From: a virus
Reading direction: 5' to 3' (one strand)
IMG/VR virus record: IMGVR_UViG_3300023174_000416
Coordinates: 1 to 33,924 of that record
DNA: 33,924 bases
The translations under genes and the position numbers were made by a program. Position 1 is the stretch's first letter, and each line of letters begins with the position of its first letter. Of this stretch, positions 6,236 to 13,435 are shown one piece after another. The notes under the pieces were generated by a model that ran no database searches, was not told where the DNA came from, and was given only the letters and a program-made list of their open reading frames with translations.

Positions 6236-9200
6236 TTAGACGGTACTTGCTGTTGCAACTTGACCAGATGCAATCTCACCTGTGTTCTTGATTCGAACTG
6301 GAATGTAGATGAATTCAACTGCTTTGACTGGCTCAATAGCAATTTCAACCCACAGTTCGTTTCTATCGATACGAGCTGGTGTATTGTTGCTTTCGTCACA
6401 GACAACCAAGTAGTCATAGACACCACGTTTTGCAACCAAGTCATTGAGTAAGTTTTCACATGCGTTTGAAATCTCATCACGTGTGATTTGATCATTGGGT
6501 TCAAACACAAATGTCTTACCAATTGATTCAAGTCTAGCACGGAGGAATGCAACCAAACGTGCCACGTTGATACGATCCAATGCGCTAGGTGTACCTGCTT
6601 CAGTCTTGTTACCATAGTTGGTAATACCTGTGCCTGGTATGAATGTGATTGGGTTAATCTTGTTTTCATACAACACATCACGTATGCTCTGACGGATAGC
6701 AGTAGAAACAAACTGTCCGGTCTGTGCATCAACATAACCCAAGGCAAACGCATTGTCTACCACACCACGGCGTGTACCAGCTGGTGCCAACCATGGAAAG
6801 CTCACTTCGTCACTGCGTAAAATTGTACGTAGCATCATGTGGCTTGGAGGTTGAACCACGACTGATCCACCAAGATCTGTAGTTTGGCAGCTTGGATAGA
6901 ATGTACCCAAGTAAGCATCTGCTGTTACCAATCCGTCTTCACTGTCTTGACCAACACCAAAGGCATTGGTAGCCCATGCTGTGATAGCATCAGCATTGTC
7001 TGGCATACGCATTGGTGTGTCGCCAATGACAAATGCTGTTTGACTGCGCTCGTTGTTGAGTGCCACCATGTTAGGAATCAACTCAGGATAGTTAGGTGTA
7101 GCGATCAAGTTGAACTGACGCTGTTCTTCACGCAAATCCTGATTTCCATCAATGGATGCCTTCATTGCGGCAACGACCATTTGACGAACTGCTCGACGTC
7201 CCATGTAAGGAGCACCGTTGTCTTGTAGACCACTGGCAGTTACCCAGGCATTTTTCACTGTTGGCAGTGACTCGTCTGGAAAGCTGGTAGAGTTAAAATA
7301 ATCAACCTGGAAGCTCTTGACATTGAAGCCTGAACGGCGTAGATTGAAACCTAGCATGCCGTCTGGATATAGAGTAGGCGTAGGAGCATCCAAATCAAGG
7401 TAGTTAGAAGTCAACAAGCTCTTGATTGTTGGAATTGGATCTGTGATTGGATCTGTGTCTCCGTTAGTTGCCCAACGGAAATCAGCAAACAACACACCGT
7501 TTTCTGTGGTTTGATCTGTGTTGTCAACCAGCACCCATTGCTCTTGTGCATCCACTGTTTGCCAACGCTTGATAACAGGATATACTTCAAGGTCGCTGAC
7601 ATCAATCCATAGATCACCTTCAACTAAATTTGTACCATCACTTTGTAATGTTGGTGCTGTGGTTGAAATGATAGGACCATTTGGATCTGTCAGTGTCAAA
7701 TCATACCCTCTAGCATCGCTAGATACTGTTTTATAACCAGCCCAGGCACCATTGTTGTTGATCATGATGTCAACTTGATCTGTGGCACTGTAATACCATA
7801 AACGACCATCAGCTGGATTTTGGTCTGGAGCATCACTGCTTGCAGTATAAGTCAGCGGGGTCCAGTTGCTGAGTTCAAATATTCCAGTAGCTTCGGGCTC
7901 AGGTGGACGAACGCCAAGGATGGTATCGTTGATACCGGCAGATTCTACAGGATCACCTGTGATATCCTGTAAAATAATCACGCCACCTTGTGTGTGTTGA
8001 ACTTGAATGCTACCATCGCTGTTGACGGCAGCAGTGATAGGAGCCCCACTGGGCACTGCCGCTAAAAATGCTGTTACCCAATCTGCGGCAGTGGTTCCAT
8101 TTATTGTAGCAGTAACCGGTGCGCCAGTTGATGTAGTAGTTTTTGTACTCCACTTAATACTAAATTGATCGCCATTGACTAGAACAGGGTCGGTGATCGT
8201 TCCATTGATAATGGTAGGACCAGTGGCAAAACGTTCAAAGATCTTTAAAGTAAATGTGTCATTACCATAAGTGTCATATTGAGCATAGGTACTACCTACG
8301 GTAATATTGCGTCCGCCACCCGATGGATCCAAGGCTTTGTTGGCAGCGGCATCATATTGATACACTGGACAATTTTGTTGAACAAAAAGTGCTAACGCTG
8401 AATTAAATTTCTTAACCACAAGATTAGTACCTTGGTTAACATTGTTGATCTTGTTCCAGACTGATCCACTTGGATGTGGCTCAGCACTGGTTGATCTCCA
8501 CTGTGGTACTGTGTAGCTTGGTGATGCTTGCAGGGCAGGAGCATAGTATTCGCCCACAGTGATACCAAGAGCTGTTAACACTGGTCCTGTGCCGGCTGAC
8601 ACAGAAATAATTCCGCCGCCTCCGGTTGAACCATCATTGGTAGCGTTGGAATCAGCATAAATTTCAAGTTTGCCGCTGTTGTTAACAGCACTTACTCCTG
8701 AAACAGCTCCGTTGATTTCAGACACCAATCCATCAACGTCATTGTTGGGCGAGACCGGAACTTGTATTTGGACATCATTCAAGAAGAATGTATTGCCAGC
8801 TGTCAATGATGGATTGGTGTTAGTGGCTATTATAGTTGGCCATGAATTTTTCCAATCATCGCTGCCAACCCAAACCCAAGTATTGGCATCTACAGCAGGA
8901 TCGCTATTAGGATTGCCTGGTGTTTTGAAATACACAGGATTGTTTGAATTAGTAGCCACTACACAGTAGTCACCAATGTTGCCAATGGAGTCCAAAGGAA
9001 CTCCGTTGATATCAGTGTCAGCATCAGCAGTAATCACTATTGGAGTTTTTAGTACAAATGTGCTGGTTGTGTAACTCCACTCAAAAATACCCCAAGCAGT
9101 TTCTGCGGTATCTAACCAGTAGGTACCGTTGTCTGGATCGCCTGTTGGACGATTCAATGTAGCTACCAATTCTGACAAGTCAATGTCTGCACGTTGGATA

Positions 9201-9523
9201 TAAGCACGATTGCTGATATTCAACACTGACCACGAAGCCAGTAGTCCGTACTCGTTGAGTTCGTAACCGTTGATCGGTGTACCTGCAGAAGTCTTGTAGA
9301 AGAATGGGTTACCAAATGTGTTAACTAAATCTCGCTGTGAGGAGATTAAATAAACTTTGTTTGCGTTGGCCGCTGTAGTGCCGGCTGCTACGCCTACACC
9401 GCTACCGCTGATCTTGTTCTGCGCTGTTGCGATCAAGATAAACGGTACTGAATTAGTTGGGGCTGGTAAGTAGTTACTTTCGTCAATGATTGTAACTTCT
9501 ACGCCTGGGGAAACTAGTGCCAT
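6236..9523 (-). CDS. 18: Contractile tail sheath protein gp18, expanded
   Basis: 1095 aa against 659 in T4. The N-terminal ~130 residues (ALVSPGVEVTIIDESNY, QRDLVNTFGNPFF, YELNEYGLLASWSVLNISNRAYIQRAD) and the last ~370 residues (VRQMVVAAMKA, RQFNLIATPNYPELIPNM, MMLRTILRSDE, GVVDNAFALGYVD, INPITFIPGTGITNYGNKT) are typical sheath domains; the C-terminal part polymerises and stores contraction energy. Between them (~130-720) lie tandem Trp/Tyr-rich beta modules: TYWLDTAETAWGIFEW, TWVWVGSDDWKNSWP, GRLWYYSATDQVDIMINNNGAW and GDLWIDVSDLEVYP. These are surface-exposed additions. The start is at ATG 9523 with AAAGGAA upstream and a late-promoter box 34 nt away. A strong terminator follows. Confidence 0.93.
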   Translation of the reverse strand: MALVSPGVEVTIIDESNYLPAPTNSVPFILIATAQNKISGSGVGVAAGTTAANANKVYLISSQRDLVNTFGNPFFYKTSAGTPINGYELNEYGLLASWSVLNISNRAYIQRADIDLSELVATLNRPTGDPDNGTYWLDTAETAWGIFEWSYTTSTFVLKTPIVITADADTDINGVPLDSIGNIGDYCVVATNSNNPVYFKTPGNPNSDPAVDANTWVWVGSDDWKNSWPTIIATNTNPSLTAGNTFFLNDVQIQVPVSPNNDVDGLVSEINGAVSGVSAVNNSGKLEIYADSNATNDGSTGGGGIISVSAGTGPVLTALGITVGEYYAPALQASPSYTVPQWRSTSAEPHPSGSVWNKINNVNQGTNLVVKKFNSALALFVQQNCPVYQYDAAANKALDPSGGGRNITVGSTYAQYDTYGNDTFTLKIFERFATGPTIINGTITDPVLVNGDQFSIKWSTKTTTSTGAPVTATINGTTAADWVTAFLAAVPSGAPITAAVNSDGSIQVQHTQGGVIILQDITGDPVESAGINDTILGVRPPEPEATGIFELSNWTPLTYTASSDAPDQNPADGRLWYYSATDQVDIMINNNGAWAGYKTVSSDARGYDLTLTDPNGPIISTTAPTLQSDGTNLVEGDLWIDVSDLEVYPVIKRWQTVDAQEQWVLVDNTDQTTENGVLFADFRWATNGDTDPITDPIPTIKSLLTSNYLDLDAPTPTLYPDGMLGFNLRRSGFNVKSFQVDYFNSTSFPDESLPTVKNAWVTASGLQDNGAPYMGRRAVRQMVVAAMKASIDGNQDLREEQRQFNLIATPNYPELIPNMVALNNERSQTAFVIGDTPMRMPDNADAITAWATNAFGVGQDSEDGLVTADAYLGTFYPSCQTTDLGGSVVVQPPSHMMLRTILRSDEVSFPWLAPAGTRRGVVDNAFALGYVDAQTGQFVSTAIRQSIRDVLYENKINPITFIPGTGITNYGNKTEAGTPSALDRINVARLVAFLRARLESIGKTFVFEPNDQITRDEISNACENLLNDLVAKRGVYDYLVVCDESNNTPARIDRNELWVEIAIEPVKAVEFIYIPVRIKNTGEIASGQVATASTV

Positions 9524-9556
9524 GTGTCTGTTCCTTTAATATAAAAAGTGCTATTC

Positions 9557-9564
9557 ATATTTAG
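9557..9564 (-). promoter_or_regulatory. Late-promoter box CTAAATAT upstream of gp18
   Basis: Seven-of-eight match to the T4 late core, 34 nt before the sheath ATG. It is divergent from a TAAATA box on the plus strand at 9616-9621. Confidence 0.6.
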
Positions 9565-9596
9565 CGGCAGGCACTAAAACCACCGTCTATACTTGC

Positions 9597-9608
9597 CCTT
9601 ACGTAAGG
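9597..9608. promoter_or_regulatory. Perfect 12-bp palindrome CCTTACGTAAGG
   Basis: Lies midway in the 103-bp divergent gap between the sheath gene and the plus-strand zinc-finger gene, between two opposed TAAATA boxes. It could be an operator-like site or just a short hairpin; function unknown. Confidence 0.3.
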
Positions 9609-9615
9609 TTTTGAG

Positions 9616-9621
9616 TAAATA
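9616..9621 (+). promoter_or_regulatory. TAAATA box directly before the HNH-like gene
   Basis: GTAAATATC lies 5 nt before the ATG at 9627 with no Shine-Dalgarno in between, so a transcript from here would start about at the start codon. Confidence 0.4.
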
Positions 9622-9626
9622 TCTGC

Positions 9627-9974
9627 ATGTCTAGACCCATTTGTAAAGCCTGCGCCAAGAGACCGGCCGCTGTAAACTGTTATAAGAACGAACGAGTTTA
9701 CTATCGCAGTCGTTGTGATACTTGTATTCGCAAAGGTCGCAAACAAAAACCAGCTGTGCCTAGATGGCAATCAACTGGTTATAAGAAAAAGATGGTCTGT
9801 GACCGTTGTGGGTTTAGAGCCAAAAGCGCCGCACAAATTTTGGTGTATCACATGGATGGCAACCTCAACAACTCTGAACTACGCAATCTCAAGAGTGTTT
9901 GTTTAAATTGCACAGTTGAGATCACTCGAGCGGATTTGCCCTGGCGCCGTGGAGATCTTGAAGAAGATCGTTGA
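9627..9974 (+). CDS. Small zinc-ribbon / degenerate HNH-like protein
   Basis: 115 aa, very basic. Four C-x2-C pairs are present (Cys6/9, 30/33, 58/61, 92/95), enough for two structural zinc sites. The second half follows the HNH endonuclease layout: YHMDGNLNNSELRNLKSVCLNC (His75, Asp77, Asn79, Asn87, Cys92-x2-Cys95). This resembles H-x-D-G-N...N-L...C-x2-C of HNH proteins, but the final catalytic His after the last CxxC is replaced (C-T-V-E), so activity is doubtful. Small proteins like this occur in T4-like aquatic phages. It is the only plus-strand gene between gp13 and gp18 and overlaps the 3' end of the dNMP kinase gene by 53 bp in convergent orientation. No Shine-Dalgarno is seen. It may bind DNA or RNA, or be a homing-endonuclease relic. 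Confidence 0.7.
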   Translation: MSRPICKACAKRPAAVNCYKNERVYYRSRCDTCIRKGRKQKPAVPRWQSTGYKKKMVCDRCGFRAKSAAQILVYHMDGNLNNSELRNLKSVCLNCTVEITRADLPWRRGDLEEDR

Positions 9975-10581
9975 CCTGTTTATAAAGTTGGTCTAGAGTT
10001 CCATTGTTGTCTAGAACTACATCAAAGTCTGTGCCAACCCAAGCAGTTTCACTGGCATGCACATTGAATTTTTCCAGCCGATCTTTGCTCAAGGACCACC
10101 CAATATGCGTTGGTCCTGCATTTACAGCCACAGCATCGTCATACCATTCAGGTTCAGGGCCACGCACTACTCGCAACACAATCCCACCCTGATTTCTTAT
10201 GGCTTTGATTTCGTTGGGAAATCTACAGTCTGAAATCACCACACTATCACTGCTGTTGCGCAGTTTGTTTTCTAAGCTGGCAATCCAGATATCATCGTGA
10301 AATCCACGACGGCAAACTTCTGTGCCCCAGTATTGTAGTATCCAGCGTGGTGTAATTGCACGATCCAAGCGTTTGCTCCACCACGGATCTACTTGTTCAC
10401 GCCATTCACGGGCTTGTTTTGTGCGTCCTTCTAGCATGGTTCTGTCCCAACCAAACACTGCACTCACAGCATCTTTCAGTGTGTTGGCAAAACTTTCTCG
10501 ACGATATTCATGTATGTTAACAAGATAGTCAGCAATGGTATCTTTGCCGCTGCCAATAAATCCGCATACTCCAATGATCAT
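9922..10581 (-). CDS. 1: Deoxynucleoside monophosphate kinase, T4 gp1-like
   Basis: 219 aa (T4 gp1: 241). It phosphorylates dNMPs, in T4 including the modified hydroxymethyl-dCMP, to dNDPs for phage DNA synthesis in the cytoplasm. The Walker A loop G7-F-I-G-S-G-K-D-T is at the N-terminus. Further family signs are the ESFANTLKDAVSAVFGWDR segment (substrate lid/region after the first strand), WILQYWGTEVCRRGFHDDIW, and VVISDCRFPNEIKAIRNQGGIVLRV (central strand with the D-x-R-F-P-N-E signature). The start overlaps the exonuclease stop by 4 nt (ATGA), so the two nucleotide-metabolism genes form a coupled pair inside the virion gene region. The 3' end overlaps the convergent zinc-finger gene. Confidence 0.9.
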   Translation of the reverse strand: MIIGVCGFIGSGKDTIADYLVNIHEYRRESFANTLKDAVSAVFGWDRTMLEGRTKQAREWREQVDPWWSKRLDRAITPRWILQYWGTEVCRRGFHDDIWIASLENKLRNSSDSVVISDCRFPNEIKAIRNQGGIVLRVVRGPEPEWYDDAVAVNAGPTHIGWSLSKDRLEKFNVHASETAWVGTDFDVVLDNNGTLDQLYKQVNDLLQDLHGARANPLE

Positions 10582-11099
10582 CTCAGTTCCTTTATGTTTA
10601 AATGTCGTAGTGTGTCTTGTAACATGTCAATTTGTCGCTTGCAATCTTCCAAGGCATGATGGCTGGTGGGTGGTTTGGGTAATTCAGGCCACAGTCCGTA
10701 CACTGTTCTAGCATCGCGCACATTGTAAAATTGCCATGGTATAGGCTTGCCATAGCTTTTGTAGGCATGCTCAAGTATGTTCATGTCATAGGTAGGACCG
10801 TTGGCCCAGATTCGTTTGGCGTGCCAGGCCATTTTTCCCAGCTCTTCAAGGGCTTGATCCAGTGGTACACGATTGTCTTCGCCAAAGGCTTCGTCACGTG
10901 CGGCTGCAGGTTGCGTGGCCCACCAGTCAATGGTACTTTGTTGTATGCTACGATTTTCTTGACTTTCCAGTTCTATTCGAGCATAGAAATATTGCTCATG
11001 ATAACCGTAGCCCAAGGGATCAAACCCCTGTGCGGCTATTGTTAAAATAGTAGTGTCTGGGCCTGTGCCCAATCCTTCAATGTCTATCATGAGATCCAT
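10578..11099 (-). CDS. DnaQ-fold 3'-5' exonuclease/exoribonuclease (Rv2179c-like)
   Basis: 173 aa, a small stand-alone DEDD exonuclease. Visible catalytic residues are Asp6 and Glu8 (MIDIEGLG, Exo I), Asp105 in WANGPTYDMNIL (Exo II), and His147 with Asp152 in SHHALEDCKRQI (Exo III, H-x4-D, DEDDh type). The size and TFGYGYHEQYFYARIE-like middle region match the phage/mycobacterial Rv2179c-like 3'-5' exoribonuclease family rather than the longer T4 DexA. It would trim 3' ends of RNA or DNA. It may start at ATG 11099 or at the internal ATG three codons later. The upstream gap has TGCTATACT (extended -10 type) 6 nt from the ATG and no Shine-Dalgarno. It is coupled to dNMP kinase. Confidence 0.85.
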   Translation of the reverse strand: MDLMIDIEGLGTGPDTTILTIAAQGFDPLGYGYHEQYFYARIELESQENRSIQQSTIDWWATQPAAARDEAFGEDNRVPLDQALEELGKMAWHAKRIWANGPTYDMNILEHAYKSYGKPIPWQFYNVRDARTVYGLWPELPKPPTSHHALEDCKRQIDMLQDTLRHLNIKELR

Positions 11100-11105
11100 G
11101 CTGAT

Positions 11106-11114
11106 AGTATAGCA
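11106..11114 (-). promoter_or_regulatory. Possible host-type extended -10 promoter (TGCTATACT)
   Basis: TG-N-TATACT sits 6 nt before the exonuclease ATG. A -35-like TTAATT is about 16 nt further upstream but matches poorly. It suggests early or middle expression of the exonuclease-kinase pair by host sigma factor, distinct from the TAAATA late boxes of the neighbours. Confidence 0.35.
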
Positions 11115-11142
11115 CAGATTTTGATTTAATTAAAGAGGAGAT

Positions 11143-11913
11143 TTAACCTATAACAAAGGTCAGTGGCTCTGAGCCATCTACGTAGAGTTTGAGCTCTTCG
11201 ATTTTGAGATCCATTTGAGTCTGTGCTTCAGCTTTGAGAGCGGCACCGTTTAAGCTGGTGCCACCTTGTGGGCCGGCAATTTGAGCAAACTTTTCACGTG
11301 CTTCGCCAATGATCATTTTGCATGCGGCCACAAAGTAATCACGTATCCATTGCTGTATTTGCCAGTCGCTCAATAGAGATATTTCTGGTTTGAGTTGATA
11401 CACCCAAAGCAAAACAGTTTCGCCTGTGCCTTTGGGATCACGTATGAATTGCAGTTGCTTGGTCACAGGGTTCCAAGTGTAGTTCATGAATCCACCAAAC
11501 ATACGAGCGGCCAATTCTACATACTGTGTGTAAAAATCGTAAGTGGCCAAGCCGCCGGCACTGCTGTAATTTAACAAATAAGTGTTGAGAGTGGCTGAAC
11601 TAAATGGATCAAAGCTGGACGAATATGGACCTTGACTGTTGCCAATGGTGCGCCGGAATACTTGCCGAACACTCTGTACTTCCTGTGGCAAAGTATAGAT
11701 ATTGAGATCTTCTATCAGTGTTAAAAATATGTAGCATTCTTCATAGGCATTTTGTGCCCGTTGCCGATAGGTGCCAATGGTGCGCTGATATGCCGCTTGA
11801 TAATGCAGTGGGTCTAGTTCAAGATCCACTATCTGGTCGCCCAGAGTTAGGCGTGCATACTCTATGAGATTTTGTTTGAGTGTTTCTAGCGTTGCTTCGT
11901 TTTGATCTACCAT
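11143..11913 (-). CDS. 13: Neck protein, gp13-like
   Basis: 256 aa (T4 gp13: 309). gp13 and gp14 form the neck that closes the filled head and joins it to the tail. The pattern fits cyanophage-type gp13: TLETLKQNLIEYARLTLGDQIVDLELDP (N-terminal helices followed by a short strand), Y.QRTIGTYRQRAQNAYEECYIFLTL, then LNIYTLPQEVQSVRQVFRR, ATYDFYTQYVELAARMFGG, WNPVTKQLQF, VYQLKPE, and the C-terminal AGPQGGTSLNGAALKAEA...L with terminal FVIG. It has a late-promoter box 19 nt upstream and an AAGGAG in a hairpin loop. It could instead be a paralogous neck/connector protein, since sequence identity to T4 gp13 is low. Confidence 0.65.
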   Translation of the reverse strand: MVDQNEATLETLKQNLIEYARLTLGDQIVDLELDPLHYQAAYQRTIGTYRQRAQNAYEECYIFLTLIEDLNIYTLPQEVQSVRQVFRRTIGNSQGPYSSSFDPFSSATLNTYLLNYSSAGGLATYDFYTQYVELAARMFGGFMNYTWNPVTKQLQFIRDPKGTGETVLLWVYQLKPEISLLSDWQIQQWIRDYFVAACKMIIGEAREKFAQIAGPQGGTSLNGAALKAEAQTQMDLKIEELKLYVDGSEPLTFVIG

Positions 11914-11915
11914 CA

Positions 11916-11930
11916 GGGGCTCCTTGCCCC
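11916..11930 (-). promoter_or_regulatory. Hairpin presenting the gp13 ribosome binding site in its loop
   Basis: On the minus strand GGGGC-AAGGA-GCCCC forms a 5-bp GC stem whose loop is the Shine-Dalgarno core; AAGGAG is 6 nt before the ATG at 11913. It lies between the late-promoter box and the gene. Confidence 0.55.
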
Positions 11931-11931
11931 A

Positions 11932-11939
11932 GTATTTAG
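11932..11939 (-). promoter_or_regulatory. Late-promoter box CTAAATAC upstream of gp13-like gene
   Basis: TAAATA occupies 11933-11938, 19 nt before the ATG at 11913, and overlaps the stop codon of the upstream 391-aa gene. Confidence 0.55.
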
Positions 11940-13111
11940 TAGGCTTTGAGTATGATCAAGTTCTCATTGCCACGCCCGTTGTACTTGGTTTCTGTGGCTT
12001 TGATGTCTTTGAAATACTTGCGTGACGCTGGTTTGCCCCCGGCTAACAAGGCCTTGAGCTGTTCTGCAGGCTTGCGCAGGGTTTTTTGTTGGCTTTGTAC
12101 TGTATCCATGCCCACAATGCTGGAACTTTTAACACTGACTGTTCCAGCATGGGTATCTGCTACAACGTGAATGAGCTTGCGTTTTTTGGTGTCATACAAC
12201 CATGCTTCGCTGGCACCAACCAACTTGGCTGGCGCTTCAGACTTGAGTTTGAGTTCAGCAAACTCTTTCAAGAATTTGAATTTAGAAGCCAATTTTTCTG
12301 GGCTTACTGCTTTTTTAGCTCTGGGTTTGCGTTCTACTTTCTTGATCTGCACATAGTTGCCACAGTCAGCAATAACTTGTTCGGCAAATTTCACAAAGTT
12401 CTTGATTTGTATTTTTGTCCAAGGACTGTATCCTTCAACCAATTGTGCATCTTTACCTTCCAGCACTTCTTCAAACTCTGCCACACGCTTTTTCCAATCG
12501 TCGGCAATGGTGTTCACCATTTGTGGTGCAATGTTCATGCCGCGAATCAAAGTAATAGGCTTGTAGTCTGCTGACATCTTGGCACCGGCAGTGACAAAGT
12601 CATCAAACATGCCGTCAATTTCACCTGCACATTCTGAAACTTTTTCTCGTAACCGATCTTGAATAGTGATGCGAACAGTTTCTGCCTGCTGTTCAGCTTT
12701 AGCATCTGCTGATGCTTGTGCCTGTGCTGAAAGTTTTTTAGCGGGCTTGTTTTTGCTCAACAACTCAGATACGTGATTCTCAATGTATAGCAGTTCATGT
12801 TCTGTGAGATCTAAGCCCATAGTATTCATACGGCACAGCCAACCCATGGTACTGGGTATACTTTGCTCAGGAATACTTCGAAAGGCTTTGGCATTTTTGT
12901 CCTCGTGCCGATCTAGCCAATCTGCCACAAACTCTTTGACTTCTTTTTTGCCAAGATAATAATTGTACCAATTGAACGCATTGGCCAATCGACTCACACG
13001 TCGTTCAGCTTCTGGCTGAAATTTCCAGGTGGGTTCTTCGCCCAGGTATTTGGTATCTGCAGATCGAATATGCAAGGGTTTGGCAGGTTTGAGTGCTTGA
13101 GCTGTTTTCAT
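11936..13111 (-). CDS. Conserved phage protein of unknown function (391 aa)
   Basis: No named domain recognised. N-terminal ~110 residues are compact with RVSRLANAFNWYNYYLGKKEVKEF followed by MGWLCRMNTMG; I recall similar AF.WYNY..GKKE proteins in T4-like aquatic phages. A helical Lys/Ala/Gln-rich stretch follows (~118-170). The central region has DDFVTAGAKM and WKKRVAEFEEVLEGKDAQLVEGYSPWTKIQIKNF. The C-terminal ~100 residues (SEAWLYDTKKRKLIHVVADTHAGTVSVKSSSIVGMD) look like a small beta domain, ending in a basic tail. There is a good AAAGGA 8 nt before the ATG. It sits with the 88-aa gene directly upstream of gp13. It may be a DNA-binding or regulatory protein; I see no catalytic motif. Confidence 0.65.
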   Translation of the reverse strand: MKTAQALKPAKPLHIRSADTKYLGEEPTWKFQPEAERRVSRLANAFNWYNYYLGKKEVKEFVADWLDRHEDKNAKAFRSIPEQSIPSTMGWLCRMNTMGLDLTEHELLYIENHVSELLSKNKPAKKLSAQAQASADAKAEQQAETVRITIQDRLREKVSECAGEIDGMFDDFVTAGAKMSADYKPITLIRGMNIAPQMVNTIADDWKKRVAEFEEVLEGKDAQLVEGYSPWTKIQIKNFVKFAEQVIADCGNYVQIKKVERKPRAKKAVSPEKLASKFKFLKEFAELKLKSEAPAKLVGASEAWLYDTKKRKLIHVVADTHAGTVSVKSSSIVGMDTVQSQQKTLRKPAEQLKALLAGGKPASRKYFKDIKATETKYNGRGNENLIILKAY

Positions 13112-13113
13112 AG

Positions 13114-13380
13114 TCAGTCCTTTTTCATCAATGTTGCAAGTATAACATGGTTTTCAAAATTTTTCAAGGCTTCTTCTGCCTGTTGCATGATTTCCACATA
13201 CTTGCCTGTGGCTTTTTTACGACGGCGGCATTCGACCATTTCAATGTTGGCTAGACGCAACAGAGTCTGGACACTGCGATACATAGTCCAAAGCTCTTTT
13301 ACCCCAAACTTTAGTTTTAATGCTTGAGAGTGCGCTTGATCTAGCCGATCTGAAAATTCTTGCCAATTTTCCAGGTTCAT
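13114..13380 (-). CDS. Small conserved helical phage protein (88 aa)
   Basis: 88 aa, nearly all helix, with the pattern ELWTMYRSVQTLLRLANIEMVECRRRKKATGKYVEIMQQAEEAL, which suggests a coiled coil or a two-helix hairpin with a basic patch (CRRRKK). A similar protein (..SKEMVECRR..) occurs in T4-like cyanophages beside neck genes. It is followed 2 nt later by the 391-aa gene, so the two form an operon. The upstream gap to the divergent gp14 contains TGCTAAAAT, an extended -10-like sequence, only 5 nt before the ATG, and no Shine-Dalgarno. Function unknown. Confidence 0.65.
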   Translation of the reverse strand: MNLENWQEFSDRLDQAHSQALKLKFGVKELWTMYRSVQTLLRLANIEMVECRRRKKATGKYVEIMQQAEEALKNFENHVILATLMKKD

Positions 13381-13385
13381 ATAGT

Positions 13386-13394
13386 ATTTTAGCA
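13386..13394 (-). promoter_or_regulatory. Possible extended -10 promoter (TGCTAAAAT)
   Basis: TG-N-TAAAAT ends 5 nt before the ATG of the 88-aa gene, the same arrangement as before the exonuclease gene. No convincing -35 is seen. Confidence 0.3.
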
Positions 13395-13421
13395 GTTTTG
13401 GATTTTCTGGTCAACCTACCC

Positions 13422-13429
13422 ATAAATAC
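13422..13429 (+). promoter_or_regulatory. Late-promoter box ATAAATAC before gp14
   Basis: CATAAATAC with TAAATA at 13423-13428 lies 7 nt before the gp14 ATG at 13436 and there is no Shine-Dalgarno, so the mRNA may be leaderless. It drives the only multi-gene plus-strand unit in the window. Confidence 0.5.
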
Positions 13430-13435
13430 TAGACT

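Noticed and set aside
6169-6753. Minus-strand frame of 194 aa in the sheath 3' region
   Set aside because: Different frame within the sheath C-terminal domain, and spans the terminator; His/Gln-rich shadow translation.
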